Origin: Basidiobolus meristosporus CBS 931.73 | Taxonomy: Eukaryota > Basidiobolomycota > Basidiobolomycetes > Basidiobolales > Basidiobolaceae | NCBI GenBank assembly: GCA_002104905.1 | Contig: MCFE01000638.1 | Span: forward strand, 1 to 50,738 | Direction: 5' to 3' | DNA: 50,738 nt | Part shown: one piece after another, positions 1-11,700 of the stretch | Position numbering within the stretch: the stretch's first letter is position 1 | Layout of the letters: the number at the start of each line of letters is the position of its first letter | Made by a program: the position numbers and the translations under genes | The notes under the pieces: model-generated | Told to the model about the DNA's origin: nothing | Database searches by the model: none | Seen by the model: the letters and a program-made list of their open reading frames with translations, nothing else

Positions 1-792
1 CTTTCTACAATGGAGTACATGTGTAGCCGGAGAGCTTCATCATGTTGGGGCGGAAAACCAGTTGCCATCCCAATCGCACGTGAATAGACTCTGCCCAACG
101 CCAGCGCAGAGTTCCATACAGAAAAGTGGATGGTGAACGAAATGAAGTGTCGATCATCCGGTCGGACAAGCATCCAAATGATGGACAAATTGCCAATTCA
201 ACGGGTACCGATGGAGCCGGTTTTGGGCGGATAGAGGTATGAAGATACCATCTCAAGTGGGGGACCACCAAATCTCCCCAAGGCTCATTTACTGCTGCTG
301 CAGATGCTGGAGTGAAATGACTTTGGCTAACTAGGCTTGGCTAGATTGGTTCATTCCGAGTGACTCAAACCCGCCAAGTATCCACTCCAAGGAATCCACC
401 ACTAAGCAACCAATCAATGTGAAGTAGTGGCGGTGGAAGTTCCATTTCAGATTATGATCAAGCGATGGAAAGAGATATAGTACAGGTCATCTCGTAGTCA
501 AACAGACCCCCGACACCGAGGGACACACATGGTACTTTCATTTAATTCGAAAGTGTTTTGTGGCAATGTGAATACAACGAGGATGAGGACATTTTGGACA
601 AGTATTGTGTGGGTGTTGGCGTGTGTTCAAAGAAATCGTTGAGAGATTTTGCAAGTATATCACATAAGAGTCGGTTCGGTTGTGTTGAGGAAATAAACAA
701 TGTTGGGAGGTGGGTCGGTGTTCAGAGAAGACGGGAGGGTAGGGGAACGGAGGATACAAAACCAAAATAAACAGCTGAAAGTATGGGTTTTT
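1..792. other. left-edge and 3' flank, no supported gene
   Basis: This stretch lies downstream of the zinc-finger gene. There is a 267-base open stretch on the minus strand near the edge (5-271), but it has no ATG start, no recognisable domain and an unremarkable composition, so I do not call it a gene. It could be an exon of a gene lying off the left edge. No clear AATAAA polyadenylation hexamer is visible just after the zinc-finger stop. Confidence 0.4.
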
Positions 793-2234
793 CTATTCAC
801 GGCACTGAGGTCTCTTTGCGCGGTGCCGGCCCAGCGCGTCCATTCTGGAGAACTTTTTACCACAGTGATCACAATTGAACGGCTTCACGCCGGAATGAAT
901 CTTGTAGTGACGTTTTAAATCATGGTTCCGACTGAATGTCTGATCACACTTGTCGCAAGCAAAGGGTCGGTCGTCAGTATGAGTCCGGTAATGCGATTTG
1001 AGGTTGTACAGACGAGTGAAGGCTTTCCCACAGGATGGAAACTCGCAAGTGTAAACTGCAATGGATTCGTCCGACTCGGGGGTATCCATGCTCTCTGTAA
1101 CACTCTTTTTCCGAGAGTTTTTCGGCACTGGGGACTTTGAATACTTTTTGGCCGTGTCTCTAGATGGGGATGCCTTGCTGCAAGCAGCACCTTTGACCGA
1201 ATGTGAATCAGCAATATCCTCCGTGCTTGATGACGAGATGCTTGAGCGCCTGCTGCTAGGGGGCGTGTAATCAGAATCTATATCCTCTTTATCCGGTGTT
1301 CCCTCACTACTCTCTGTGTCTAAGAACTCACTCAGCATACCGGTGATATGGTTGGGATGGCCTGTCGCCGGAACCTCTCCGCAGTCAGTGTCTGCTGCTA
1401 CCAGGTCGCTGAATAATTCTTCAAATACGAACTGATTCCCAACATCGAATTCGGCGAAGCGATCACCTTCCTTAACAAGCCCTTTTTGTTTCTTGTTTGA
1501 GAGGAAGAGATCTACACCGATGCTATGGCGCTTGGTAGTTGTGCTAGTATTACATTGCTCGGATTTCTCCACTGAGTTGGATGCACTGAGCGGTTTTGTG
1601 AAGGAGTCATCGTTGAACTCCAAAATGTCACAAGGCCTGCAGAGGGAGGTTGGATCGATCGCGAGAGAATTTTCGTAGATGGGAGTTATAAGAAAGGAGG
1701 TGGGTGTGGAGAGTGGAGAGGTAGTCGCTAGTGTGCTTGAATCTGAGAATGGAAAGGATGTGTGCTGAGGGTTGTCTGTGGCGAATGGTGGGTGGATTTT
1801 GTGGCCTCCTAGTGATGACTCTGAATAGGGGAGCCCAAGGATTGAGTCAAGACAGCCTTCCTGAAAGTCGTCACTTCTCACGGGCTGTTGGGAGTTTCCT
1901 AAACATCGTGAAGGGACAATACAAGTCAGTCAACCTTGCTCAGTATGGGTAGGAGTTGGGACAGTAACGTACCAAGTGGGGTCTGTACAAGAGTTGGTAC
2001 ATTAGTGAGCTCGTAGTCATTGGGCTGGACCAGGGACAGTGAATCGATGCTACAGGTCTCAACCGGAGAAAGTACAAAGTTGAAGTCCAGCATATCATTC
2101 GATTGTATAGACTTCTCCGAATGAAGATAATCATTCGACGATGGGAGCAGCTGTTCATCCAACAACAATCCGTCAGCATTGAATAAGAAGGAAGAGTCGA
2201 TGCTCATTCTTTCTAATTGTCCAATAGAGAGCAT
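793..2234 (-). CDS. C2H2 zinc-finger transcription factor, Crz1-like (two exons)
   Basis: Predicted nuclear DNA-binding regulator of 455 residues, encoded by exon 1 (2234-1973) and exon 2 (1898-793). Splicing at GT/AG joins the two open frames exactly at Gly88. Three zinc fingers sit at the very C-terminus: finger 1 C372/C377/H390/H394, finger 2 C402/C405/H418/H422, finger 3 C430/C433/H446 followed by C453 rather than a second His. The linkers (HTDDRPFAC, HSGVKPFNC) are typical of DNA-binding C2H2 tandems, and the finger 3 motif FSRMDALGRH resembles the Crz1/Prz1 family of calcineurin-responsive factors (family knowledge). The ~365 residues before the fingers are Ser/Thr-rich and probably disordered, with a basic Lys/Arg patch shortly before the fingers that could act as a nuclear signal. 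I see no clear PxIxIT calcineurin-docking motif, so calcineurin control is unproven. ATG 2234 is chosen as the first ATG in the open frame; an earlier exon cannot be excluded. Confidence 0.8.
1899..1972 (-). other. intron of the zinc-finger gene
   Basis: A 74-bp intron with donor GTACGT and acceptor TTTAG on the minus strand. It contains in-frame stops in the exon 1 frame soon after the donor. Removing it joins codon 88 (G|GA) and connects the two open frames. A TTGAC-type branch-site candidate lies inside. Confidence 0.8.
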
Positions 2235-4284
2235 TGTATAGGTGGTGGGAGGGAGATCCAAAGCTGATATATAGTTGACAATTGACACTCGATATTTAGA
2301 AGAGACTAGGGTTGAACAATGGACGATATCTTACTGGGACAGCTAATATTATTGAACCAGGATAAAGATGAGAGCCAGACTGTGGAGTATTTATAATGTC
2401 ATCAAGCCAGTCACACAAGGGGACACTGCAATGAATCATTGGAGGAAATGATGGAAGCTCACCACGCAACATTGGACAAAATAAGGAGGAAATCAGAATC
2501 CCAATCATATGGTTCATTTCTGGGGGAATCATTCGGTGTATTTTCAGGTGAGAATTTCATCGGGAATAGGTTCGAGAAGTCGTCTCAGAAGCGCTAATAA
2601 AGCAAGACAAAGGCGAAACCAAGGCACAGCTCTGTATCCCCAACCTAATTTATTGGGAATATATGTAGTTCAGATGGCGAGCGACTTTCTTTCCGGTGTG
2701 CGGCTAGAATCAATCAAGGATCCACAAGGCTTATACTAAATTGGACGCACCACTCTTTCGACCAGACCATTCAACTCGTGCATGCGAACGTACAATACAA
2801 ATCTAGGAATTAAAGGAAGAAACAAGTTTATACCACCATGCACTCCTTCCTTACTTTAGGTCAAGCAGCAAGTTGATGCTCCACTAATCAACGGCCTTGA
2901 CCCAGAGTAGGGACCTAGATAGAGCCTCACCCCTGCTCTTTCTCCACATACTCCATTAGCATACATATGGTATGGTGTGATTGCTTTGAGAGCATACACA
3001 TTGTCCAATCACCACATCCTTATTTTAACACAACCTTTTACTCAACATTTACGCAATCCCGAGTCGCTGTGTTTTAAGCTAGACTGATGCAACGAAATGA
3101 TACATTTCTTGTTTAAAATGGGCTCATCATAAATGCCATACCACATGGTGATCGAATCCCATACCTGGCCATTGTTCTGAATCCCATACCTGGCCATTGT
3201 ACTGAATCCTATACCTGACTATCGTACTGAATCATGGACTTGACCATCAGTGTGTTTAGCATGAATCATGCTCCATTGTACATGATAGTCTTTTGGTATT
3301 GCTGGCTTAACGGCTTGCGTACCACTTTGTACTACATCGCAATGTTTTGATTGAGGTGTTTGAATTGGGAAAGGCAAGAACTCAATCTATGCTTCATATT
3401 CCCAATTCTCACAGAAGCTCACCTCCCTGGGATTTTTCAACCCAAGTTACAAAACTCGAGGATGAGCAGGTGGTATCATTCCATGGTTAAATTGACCATG
3501 TATTGACATAGGGGATCTGCATGAAAGCCCTGTAGCTATCTACCAAGTTTCATCTCAGCCAGTCGCTGCTAAGCCACCCAATAGTTGATTATCAAAATCA
3601 AAGAACATCCAGAGACATTAATACAATATGCTATTGCAGTAAAGTTACCGTATTCCAGCCTGACATCCCATAACTGAGCGTCGCGAGGATGGAGCGAGTG
3701 GAATTGTCACAAGCCTCGAGAATTCCTTCCACATTTCTAAATGAATGGGTGAGCTCTTAGACCTCCTGACATCCAGGTCATGTTACTATCTTGGTGGAGC
3801 CCACTACCATCACTATGGGCTATGTCCGAATTCACCCGATATGGACGCTCGTCATTAGCACTCAAGTTGGTTGATGGAGGATCTAGATATCGAGGAAAAT
3901 CGTATCAAGCAAACCTGTTCCAATGAGGCCCATATCTCTTGCATAATAATTGAAGCCAGGCGTTATTGGACATTTCTGTAGTACATAATCAGCGAACTTC
4001 CATTTCTGGCCTTACCGACAATAAAAATATGTTGATCAAGCTCGAACTATTCATGACTCATAATGGAAGGTGGATACTGAAAAAAAATTGCTCGCAAACT
4101 AATCAGAGGACGGAATCACCATCCACTTGTAAGAGCCGCTCATACCGAATGTTCTTTTCATGGTTACATTTAGGCCATTCATTCGCCACTTGGTACTGCT
4201 TTTGCTTCTGCTGGGGGTCATCTCGGGGGATCCCCATTTTTGCACAATCCGTACAAAAGCCCACCGAAGTTCAACTGAAAAAAG
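2235..4284. other. divergent intergenic region between zinc-finger gene and ADE12
   Basis: About 2 kb between two divergently transcribed genes. It should hold both promoters. Minus-strand sequence just upstream of the zinc-finger ATG contains a TATATA-like run near 2265-2275. No open frame here has a recognisable domain. A short tandem repeat (3154-3253) is annotated separately. Regulation of either gene cannot be read from motifs with confidence. Confidence 0.5.
3154..3253. repeat. 25-bp minisatellite, four copies
   Basis: Four adjacent 25-bp units start at 3154, 3179, 3204 and 3229, each beginning with GAATC. The first two differ at a single base; units three and four are progressively diverged. 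The repeat lies in the intergenic region and encodes nothing visible. Confidence 0.85.
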
Positions 4285-4341
4285 GTTTGTGACTCCGCTC
4301 AAATTTCCTTACTCTTTTACACTCTTTTGTTATCTTTATAG
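4285..4341 (+). other. possible 5'-UTR intron abutting the ADE12 start codon
   Basis: The ADE12 ATG at 4342 is immediately preceded by a pyrimidine-rich tract ending in TTTATAG, a good 3' splice site. A candidate donor (AAAAG|GTTTGT) lies at 4285, giving a 57-bp intron, similar in size to the 52-bp coding intron. No cDNA evidence is available; the acceptor resemblance could be chance. Confidence 0.4.
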
Positions 4342-5674
4342 ATGACTGTCGATAACAAGGTTACCGTTGTGTTAGGTGCCCAGTGGGGTGACGAAGGCAA
4401 AGGAAAACTGGTTGACCTTCTTGCCGCCGATATTGACCTCTGTGCCCGTTGCCAGGTATAGTACACCCGTTTCTTCCGGCATGTGATCACCACTGACTCC
4501 GCAATAGGGTGGTAACAACGCTGGCCATACTATCGTCGCCAATGGAGTCAAGTATGATTTCCATATGCTTCCTTCCGGCTTGGTGAACCCCAACTGCTAC
4601 AACCTTCTCGGAAACGGTGTTGTCATCCACCTGCCAGCTTTCTTCCAGGAGCTGGAGACCCTCATCAACAAGGGTCTCGACTGTGAGAAGCGCATCTTCG
4701 TCTCCGACCGTGCCCACCTTGTCTTGGATCTTCATCAAATTGTTGATGGTTTGAAGGAGCTTGAGCTTGGACGTGGTAGCATTGGTACCACCAAGAAGGG
4801 TATCGGGCCAGCTTACTCTTCCAAGGCTAACCGTGACGGTATCCGTGTTCACCACCTTTTCAACGAGGAGGAGTTCAACAACAAATTCCGCGCCTTGGTG
4901 GAGAAAAAGCACAAGCGTTATGGAGACTTTGAGTATGATGTCGAGGCTGAATTGGCCAGATACAGACAATTGGCCGAAAAGATTAAGCCTTTCGTTGTTG
5001 ATGGTGTTTCCTTCATCCACAAGGCCCTCAACGAGAACAAGAACATCTTGATTGAAGGTGCCAACGCCATCATGCTTGACATCGATTTCGGTACCTACCC
5101 ATATGTCACCTCATCTAACACTGGTGTTGCTGGTGTTTGCACCGGTCTTGGTATCCCTCCCAGAAGCGTCGGTAAGGTTATTGGTGTTGTCAAGGCTTAC
5201 ACCACTCGTGTTGGTGGCGGTCCATTCCCTACTGAGCTTCACGATGAAGATGGCGAGCGTCTTCAAACCATTGGTGCTGAGGTTGGTGTCACCACTGGTA
5301 GAAAGAGACGTTGCGGATGGTTGGATCTTGTCGTCCTCAAGTACTCCCACATGATCAACGGATACTCCAGCATCAACATCACCAAGCTCGATGTTCTTGA
5401 TACCTTCCCCGAGATTAAGGTTGCCACGGCATACAAGCTCAACGGCCAAGTATTGGAATCCTTCCCCGCTGATCTCGGAACCCTCGGACAAGTCGAGGTG
5501 CAGTACGATGTTCTTCCTGGCTGGCAAAGCGACATCTCGAACTGCCGTAAATTCGAGGAGCTTCCAGTCAACGCTCAGAAGTATGTTAAATACATTGAGA
5601 ACTTCCTTGGTACCAAGGTTGAATGGATTGGTGTGGGTGCCAGCCGTGATGCTATGATTCACATTCCTTTGTAA
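4342..5674 (+). CDS. ADE12: adenylosuccinate synthetase (two exons)
   Basis: Catalyses GTP-dependent joining of IMP and aspartate to adenylosuccinate, the first committed step from IMP to AMP, in the cytosol. Exons 4342-4455 and 4508-5674 encode 426 residues, close to the usual eukaryotic length. Diagnostic motifs are present: [11 protein letters not shown] at residues 12-22 with the catalytic Asp17; GGNNAGHT at 39-46 with the catalytic His45; GTTKKGIGP at 135-143 in the IMP-binding region; GGGPFPTEL at 274-282; [10 protein letters not shown] at 300-309 in the aspartate/IMP loop; and TKLDVLD at 330-336 for guanine recognition. The family motifs run in order with no break, so the gene appears intact. 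It is divergent from the zinc-finger gene. An AATAAA hexamer lies about 150 bases after the stop. Confidence in function is very high. Confidence 0.97.
4456..4507 (+). other. ADE12 coding intron
   Basis: A 52-bp phase-0 intron with donor CAG|GTATAG and acceptor CAATAG|GGT. It separates the GDEGKGK-containing first exon from the GGNNAGHT motif. Its removal restores the strictly conserved order of these two motifs. Confidence 0.93.
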
Positions 5675-5824
5675 ATCTTCACACTCCATAGACAGAACTT
5701 TAAGCCATCTCTCACCCTCCCCTTACTCCATCAGAAGCTTATTTATTTTGAAGCGAAGTCGTGGTCAACCACTTCATTTGTTTATAAACTTGAAATCCGG
5801 TGTTACGTCTCGCACGAAATTCTA

Positions 5825-5830
5825 AATAAA
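5825..5830 (+). terminator. ADE12 polyadenylation hexamer
   Basis: A canonical AATAAA lies 151 bases after the ADE12 stop codon in an AT-rich stretch. No other AATAAA occurs on this strand between the stop and this point. Confidence 0.5.
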
Positions 5831-7597
5831 GGATAATATGTACCATACTCGTGATGGCCAATACCCAATCTGGTTCCCCACCCACCAACCCTGCAAACGG
5901 TACAATCAGTGATGGAACCCTCCAGGTTACCATGTGTCCCTGTCAACAATTGCTTAATTTGGCCTTTGGCAAGTGCGACGCACGACGTACGCCAGTTGAC
6001 TCATGCTGGCAGCTCTACGCCATATATGACTATATTTAGCGTGTAGTCATAACGAGCGCTGGTGGTCAAATCCGCTTAACCCTTGTGTGGAAATTGAGTC
6101 ATGGCGAAAATCCACGCTGGTGCCCAATTGTACCTACGCCCTATTCCTATCAGGGAGATGTGATTGGATGAAGGGCCGTTACGATACATGGGGGACTTGT
6201 CAAATTTTCCGAGGCCCACCCAACCCGCTTCTGTGGACACGTTGCTCAAGCACGATGATAACGACGGTGGTTGGGGGAAGGGAAGATCTCATATTCTCGA
6301 GCAAATTCAGTGAAGCTTACAAGCGCTTCCAGTCCTCAGGTTGCCGATATAGCTTACGGAGTATTTGCATTTACCCGAATGGATCACTCAGCCAAATTTA
6401 TTACACAACAATCTTGACCAAAGCCATTCCATGGATCCCATTGAATCGAGATAATCTTATATGCTTCGTTGGTACAGAAACAATGCTCAACGGTATGAAG
6501 CATCAGCAGTTTTAGTAAATGAAACTTCAGCAGTCATAGCAGTGATCTCCATCTAGGCAAAAGTCATCAGTTTTCAAGAAGAGTGAGTGGGAAATCCCAT
6601 ATTTTGAATTCTCTAGCTTGGCTCCAGAATGTCGGTAATATAATGTGTGCTAACTTGCAATGGTCAGAAACAATATGCCTACAGATGATCCACAGGAATG
6701 ATTGGCTTGCACGTCTATGGGTTCAGGCACCTCCAGTGTGTAGACTCGCTCGATTGCTCAATTCTTTTTGAGAGTCCACGCTTCCTTGAGACATTTCATA
6801 GTTTCTTAAAATGTGACTTGCTTGCCAGTATTGATCCGGTTACGGATAACAAGGGTAGTAGTATAATTATTTGTTGAGTATGGACTAAAGCAATTGAGAA
6901 TTCTTTGTAATAGATAAGCTGAAAGCTGACATTAGTACTATGCTCATTCAAACCTCCCAGAGCTTGGTGCCCAGCTTCCTATGCCTTCCTTAAAACACTT
7001 TAATTATCCCCCTTACTCCGCTTGACTAAAAATATAGTAACGTTTCCACCCCAGCTAATCAACATGTGAGAATCACATATTCCAGTGATTCCTAGTGACT
7101 TCCAGATATCAAAGCCTACATTGATAAGGTCTTCCAGTAGGGATCTCTATGGAAAATATCAAGCTTGGATATCAGATGATATTCTGCTAGTATTTTTCAG
7201 TAAATTTTTCAAGTGCAAACATCTCTGGAGTCATTGTGCTGGACATTTTTGGTATGAGGATTACTCACGCACAGCACTTTCTAGGTCATTTGTCTACTTC
7301 ACCTTAAGAAAACCAGCACTTCTGATATTGAAAGTTGTAACATGAAGGAAATTGGCGAATTGATGTTTGCAACCAGATATTTGTTGCAAGATTCTAGAGA
7401 GTATAAGCAATATGAGAACTCGAAAAATTGTATTGCATTTGCTTGTTACTCAATTGAGTTCAAACAAAGTATTTATACTTTTAGGAAAACTTTGTAGAGC
7501 TTATGAAATGAATACCGTCAGGAAGATCCCAGAAAGCTGAGTCCAAAGCTTGGGGACTTCTGTGCAAGTCAGAGAATATGGACAACCTCCAAGCCAT
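5831..7597. other. gene-poor region with faint retroelement traces
   Basis: I see no supported gene. Open stretches of 62 and 142 codons (5851-6039, 6087-6515) have no recognisable domain, homopolymer or signal features. From about 7360 to 7510 the minus strand carries a pattern similar to the copia LTR found at 47.2 kb (an AAAGTATAAATACT-like core), suggesting a decayed reverse-oriented LTR. The rest is AT-rich and unassigned. Confidence 0.4.
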
Positions 7598-7882
7598 TGT
7601 TGTGAATCTTGTAATTACACCTGAGTATTCACCTAGCTTAGTTGCTTGAGTCATAGTCTACAAATCTTGGTGAATTCTGGCCAAATTCCTTTTGGGATTT
7701 ACATGGAATATTTTCACCAAAATATCAGGTACCTAGAACACCAGAAATCTCAAAGATGTCCAAACAGCCCCAAACTTTGCACACGTGTCGCCTTTCTAAA
7801 CATATTTTATCTGTTTGTTTTGCCAAGATCCTGTAAAAGTATGAATACTACTTTTACATTCAATAAATCACCACGTGAAAAC
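7598..7882 (+). mobile_element. copia-type LTR, 3'-truncated
   Basis: Begins TGTTGTGAATC and matches the LTR in front of the copia gag at 47003-47335 along most of its length. Shared landmarks are the ACACCTGAGTATTCACCTAG block near the start, CCAAACAGCCCCAAACTTTG in the middle, and ACTTTTACATTCAATAAATC near the end. The homology stops at GTGAAAAC, where a second LTR start follows immediately, so the last ~55 bp of the LTR are missing. Confidence 0.75.
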
Positions 7883-7975
7883 TGCTGTAAATTTTGTAAT
7901 TACACCTAAATATTCGCCTAACTTAGTCATCGAGCTCATGGTTTCTGAGTTCCTAACAATAATGTAAATATTAGA
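7883..7975 (+). mobile_element. copia-type LTR 5' fragment
   Basis: Starts TGCTGTAAATTTTG and repeats the first ~60 bp of the LTR family (ACACCTAAATATTCGCCTAA block followed by CTTAGTCAT). It directly abuts the truncated LTR on its left and loses similarity by about 7975, so this is a nested or recombined pair of LTR pieces. Confidence 0.6.
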
Positions 7976-8330
7976 CTAGAGCGCAAAGTCACAACTAAAT
8001 ACTCGATATTACTACTTGTTTTCACCAATCTCGCTAACGTATTAATTTGCGAGGAGGTTTTACTGAATACACCACTGGTTGATATATGAGAGGTTCAAAA
8101 ATGACCTACTGCCACGAGGTTTAAAAGACCCCGAGTTTCACGCACAACTTTCCGGCATTCTCCATGGCACATATCATTCAAAAAGAAAGAAAGCCGTCGG
8201 AAGGTTTGGAAATGGGGTTGTTTTTTAGTTTGTCTAGACTGTAACTCTTGCTGCATACATTGATGCGCATCTGATTAGCCGGTTCGGCTCGATTTCGTAC
8301 AGCTCGGTACTCACAACTCTATCTGCTACC
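7976..8330. other. unassigned intergenic stretch
   Basis: AT-rich sequence between the copia LTR fragments and the duplicated 3' flank of gene A. I see no open frame with recognisable content and no RNA gene. Confidence 0.4.
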
Positions 8331-8751
8331 TATGCTTGGTTGGCACGAAAAGGAGAAGCAACGTGGATGCGAAACACGTAGTCATGCTGAGTTTGGAGTT
8401 TTCTATACGCGGGTTTATGCCATTTCGGTTGATCCTGGTGAATCAGGATTCACATGGCTTTTGCACATTAGAATTGGAGGTAATATGGAAGGAATATTCT
8501 TCTCGAAACTGCCTGAGAACGGAGACGATGCTATTGGTGATATGGGTTCGGTGTTTGCTAACATTTTCAGCGCAGAAGGTTCTAATAGTCAATTTCCAGA
8601 TGTGATTGCTTCCCAAATTAGGGATTGGTGATGAAGATGTTTATTTCTTAATTTGATGGTTTGTTGGTTCTCTATGTATAATAATCATTACTAGTCTAGT
8701 TAAGTGACTCTAAAAAAATGGAGCGGATAAACCTCGTATGGTCTACCGTGC
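8330..8751 (-). repeat. duplicated 3' flank of giant-gene family (copy at gene A)
   Basis: Sequence downstream of the gene A stop. It matches 26760-27250 downstream of remnant R3 (shared CGTAGTCATGCTnA and AATATTCnTC blocks) and has short matches at 23690-23750 and 29365-29410. The overlapping open stretches here are in different frames in the different copies, so I treat it as noncoding 3' flank or UTR carried along with gene duplication. Confidence 0.65.
8640..8645 (-). terminator. gene A polyadenylation hexamer
   Basis: AATAAA on the minus strand about 107 bases after the gene A stop codon (8752-8754). Gene B has the same hexamer about 92 bases after its stop, which supports use of this signal. 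Confidence 0.45.
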
Positions 8752-11700
8752 TCATACCCAATCACAAATAATGGATTGGCCAAGGGATTTACAGACAGTG
8801 CCGCTTGCGCAATGGTTTTGAATCAGACGTCCATTACTGCAAACAAAGAAGATTGGTGAGGCGCCAGAGTCAAGACAACTGTACTGCCCATTAGTGCAGC
8901 CTCCGCTATAAGTAGGTTTCGCCTGTTTTTCGTCATGCGTAACCGTAACTGTCTGGATATTGTGAAGTGTAACTGTCCGGATGTCTGTAACGGTAACTTG
9001 ACTGACGTCAGTCACTGAAACTACAACAGTAGCGGTAGCACATTGAGGAGCACATGTTAAACCGGTGGAAAGTGGAGGGAATTGGGATACTACTGCGGTG
9101 GCAGTTGGCTCTAGAACGATCGTGCTATCAACGACAGTATGTATACTACCATCATTCGCCGAAATAGTTGCGACATGGGCAACTGTCTCAGCGGTTACAG
9201 TGCGAGCTTTCCCCATGGATTTAGCAACTACAGATAGGGTAGGTTCAATAGTGACAGTACGGTCAACAACTGTGTGAATGTTGCCGTTGGATTCAGTCAC
9301 AGTGATGGTGCGATCACCGCTTTCATCAGAAATGGTAGGCTGAACAGTAACAGTGCGGTCAACAACAGTGTGAACATTGCCGTTGGACTCAGTCACAGTG
9401 ATGGTACGGGCATCACTTTCTACGGAAACGGTAGGCTGAACAGTGACAGTGCGGTCAACAACAGTGTGAACATTGCCGTTGGACTCAGTCACAGTGATGG
9501 TACGGGCATCACTTTCTACGGAAACGGTAGGCTGAACAGTGACAGTGCGGTCAACAACAGTGTGAACATTGCCGTTGGGTTCAGTCACAGTGATGGTACG
9601 GGCACCACTTTCAACAGAAACGGTAGGCTGAACAGTGACAGTGCGGTCAACAACAGTGTGAACATTGCCGTTGGACTCAGTCACGGTGATGGTACGGGCA
9701 CCACTTTCAACAGGAATGGTAGGCTGAACAGTAACAGTGCGGTCAACAACAGTGTGAACATTGCCGTTGGACTCAGTCACAGTGATGATACGGGCACCGC
9801 TTTCTACAGCAACGGTAGGCTGAACAGTAACAGTGCGGTCAACAACAGTGTGAACATTGCCGTTGGACTCAGTCACAGTAATGGTGCGAGCACCACTTTC
9901 AACAGAAATGGTGGGCTGAACAGTAACAGTGCGGTCAACAACAGTGTGAACATTGCCGTTGGACTCAGTCCCGGTGATGGTACGGTCACCGCTTTCAACA
10001 GAAACGGTAGGCTGAACAGTGACAGTGCGGTCAACAACAGTGTGAACATTGCCGTTGGACCCAGTCACAGTAATGGTGCGAGCACCACTTTCAACTGAAA
10101 CGGTAGGCTGGACAATAACAGTGCGGTCAACAACAGTGTGAACATTACCGTTGGATTCAGTCACAGTAATGGTGCGAGCACCGCTTTCCACAGAAACGGT
10201 AGGCTGAACAGTAACAGTGCGGTCAACAACAGTGTGAACATTGCCGTTGGACTCAGTCACAGTGATGGTGCGAGCACCACTTTCAACAGAAACGGTAGGC
10301 TGAACAGTGACAGTGCGGTCAACAACAGTGTGAACATTGCCGTTGGACTCAGTCACAGTGATGGTACGGGCACCACTTTCAACAGAAACGGTAGGCTGAA
10401 CAGTGACAGTGCGGTCAACAACAGTGTGAACATTGCCGTTGGACTCAGTCACGGTGATGGTACGGGCACCACTTTCAATAGAAATGGTAGGCTGAACAGT
10501 AACAGTGCGGTCAACAACAGTGTGAACATTGCCGTTGGACTCAGTCACAGTGATGGTACGGGCACCACTTTCAACAGAAACGGTAGGCTGAACAGTGACA
10601 GTGCGGTCAACAACAGTGTGAACATTGCCGTTGGACTCAGTCACGGTGATGGTACGAGCACCGCTTTCAACAGAAACGGTAGGCTGAACAGTGACAGTGC
10701 GGTCAACAACAGTGTGAACATTGCCGTTGGATTCAGTCACGGTGATGGTACGAGCACCACTTTCAATAGAAACGGTAGGCTGAACAGTAACAGTACGGTC
10801 AACAACAGTGTGAACATTGCCGTTGGACTCAGTCACAGTGATGGTACGGGCGCCACTTTCAACAGAAACGGTAGGCGCAACAGTAACAGTGCGGTCAACA
10901 ACAGTGTGGATATTGCCGTTGGACTCAGTCACAGTGATAGTACGGGCACCGCTTTCAACAGAAACGGTAGGCTCAACAGTAACAGTGCGGTCAACAACAG
11001 TGTGAACATTGCCGTTGGACTCAGTCACAGTGATGGTACGGGCACCACTTTCAACAGAAACGGTAGGCTGAACAGTGACAGTGCGGTCAACAACAGTGTG
11101 AACATTGCCGTTGGACTCAGTCACGGTGATGGTACGAGCACCGCTTTCAACAGAAACGGTAGGCTGAACAGTGACAGTGCGGTCAACAACAGTGTGAACA
11201 TTGCCGTTGGATTCAGTCACGGTGATGGTACGAGCACCACTTTCAATAGAAACGGTAGGCTGAACAGTAACAGTACGGTCAACAACAGTGTGAACATTGC
11301 CGTTGGACTCAGTCACAGTGATGGTACGGGCGCCACTTTCAACAGAAACGGTAGGCGCAACAGTAACAGTGCGGTCAACAACAGTGTGGATATTGCCGTT
11401 GGACTCAGTCACAGTGATAGTACGGGCACCGCTTTCAACAGAAACGGTAGGCTCAACAGTAACAGTGCGGTCAACAACAGTGTGAACATTGCCGTTGGAC
11501 TCAGTCACAGTGATGGTACGGGCACCACTTTCAACAGAAACGGTAGGCTGAATAGTAACAGTGCGGTTAACAACAGTGTGAACATTGCCGTTGGACTCAG
11601 TCACGGTGATGGTACGGGCACCACTTTCAATAGAAACGGTAGGCTGAATAGTGACAGTGCGGTCAACAACAGTGTGAACATTGCTGTTGGACTCAGTCAC

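Noticed and set aside
5-271. 88-codon minus-strand open frame at the left edge
   Set aside because: No ATG start, no recognised motif and no splice partner visible within the window.
3095-3175. tRNA-like segment with ATCGAATCCC
   Set aside because: The T-arm stem pairs poorly with an eight-base loop and no acceptor or anticodon arms can be drawn; the motif is the first unit of the 25-bp repeat.
4160-4345. Open frame with a Leu-rich hydrophobic start upstream of ADE12, read as an upstream peptide or N-terminal extension
   Set aside because: It runs into ADE12 in a different frame; the ADE12 ATG at 4342 gives a normal-length enzyme without it.
6087-6515. A 142-codon open frame downstream of ADE12
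   Set aside because: No recognisable domain and no neighbouring exon or promoter evidence; length is within chance expectation.
8332-8631. A 99-codon open frame just downstream of gene A
   Set aside because: The homologous copy near 26.8-27.2 kb is open in other frames and carries indels, so the sequence behaves as noncoding 3' flank.
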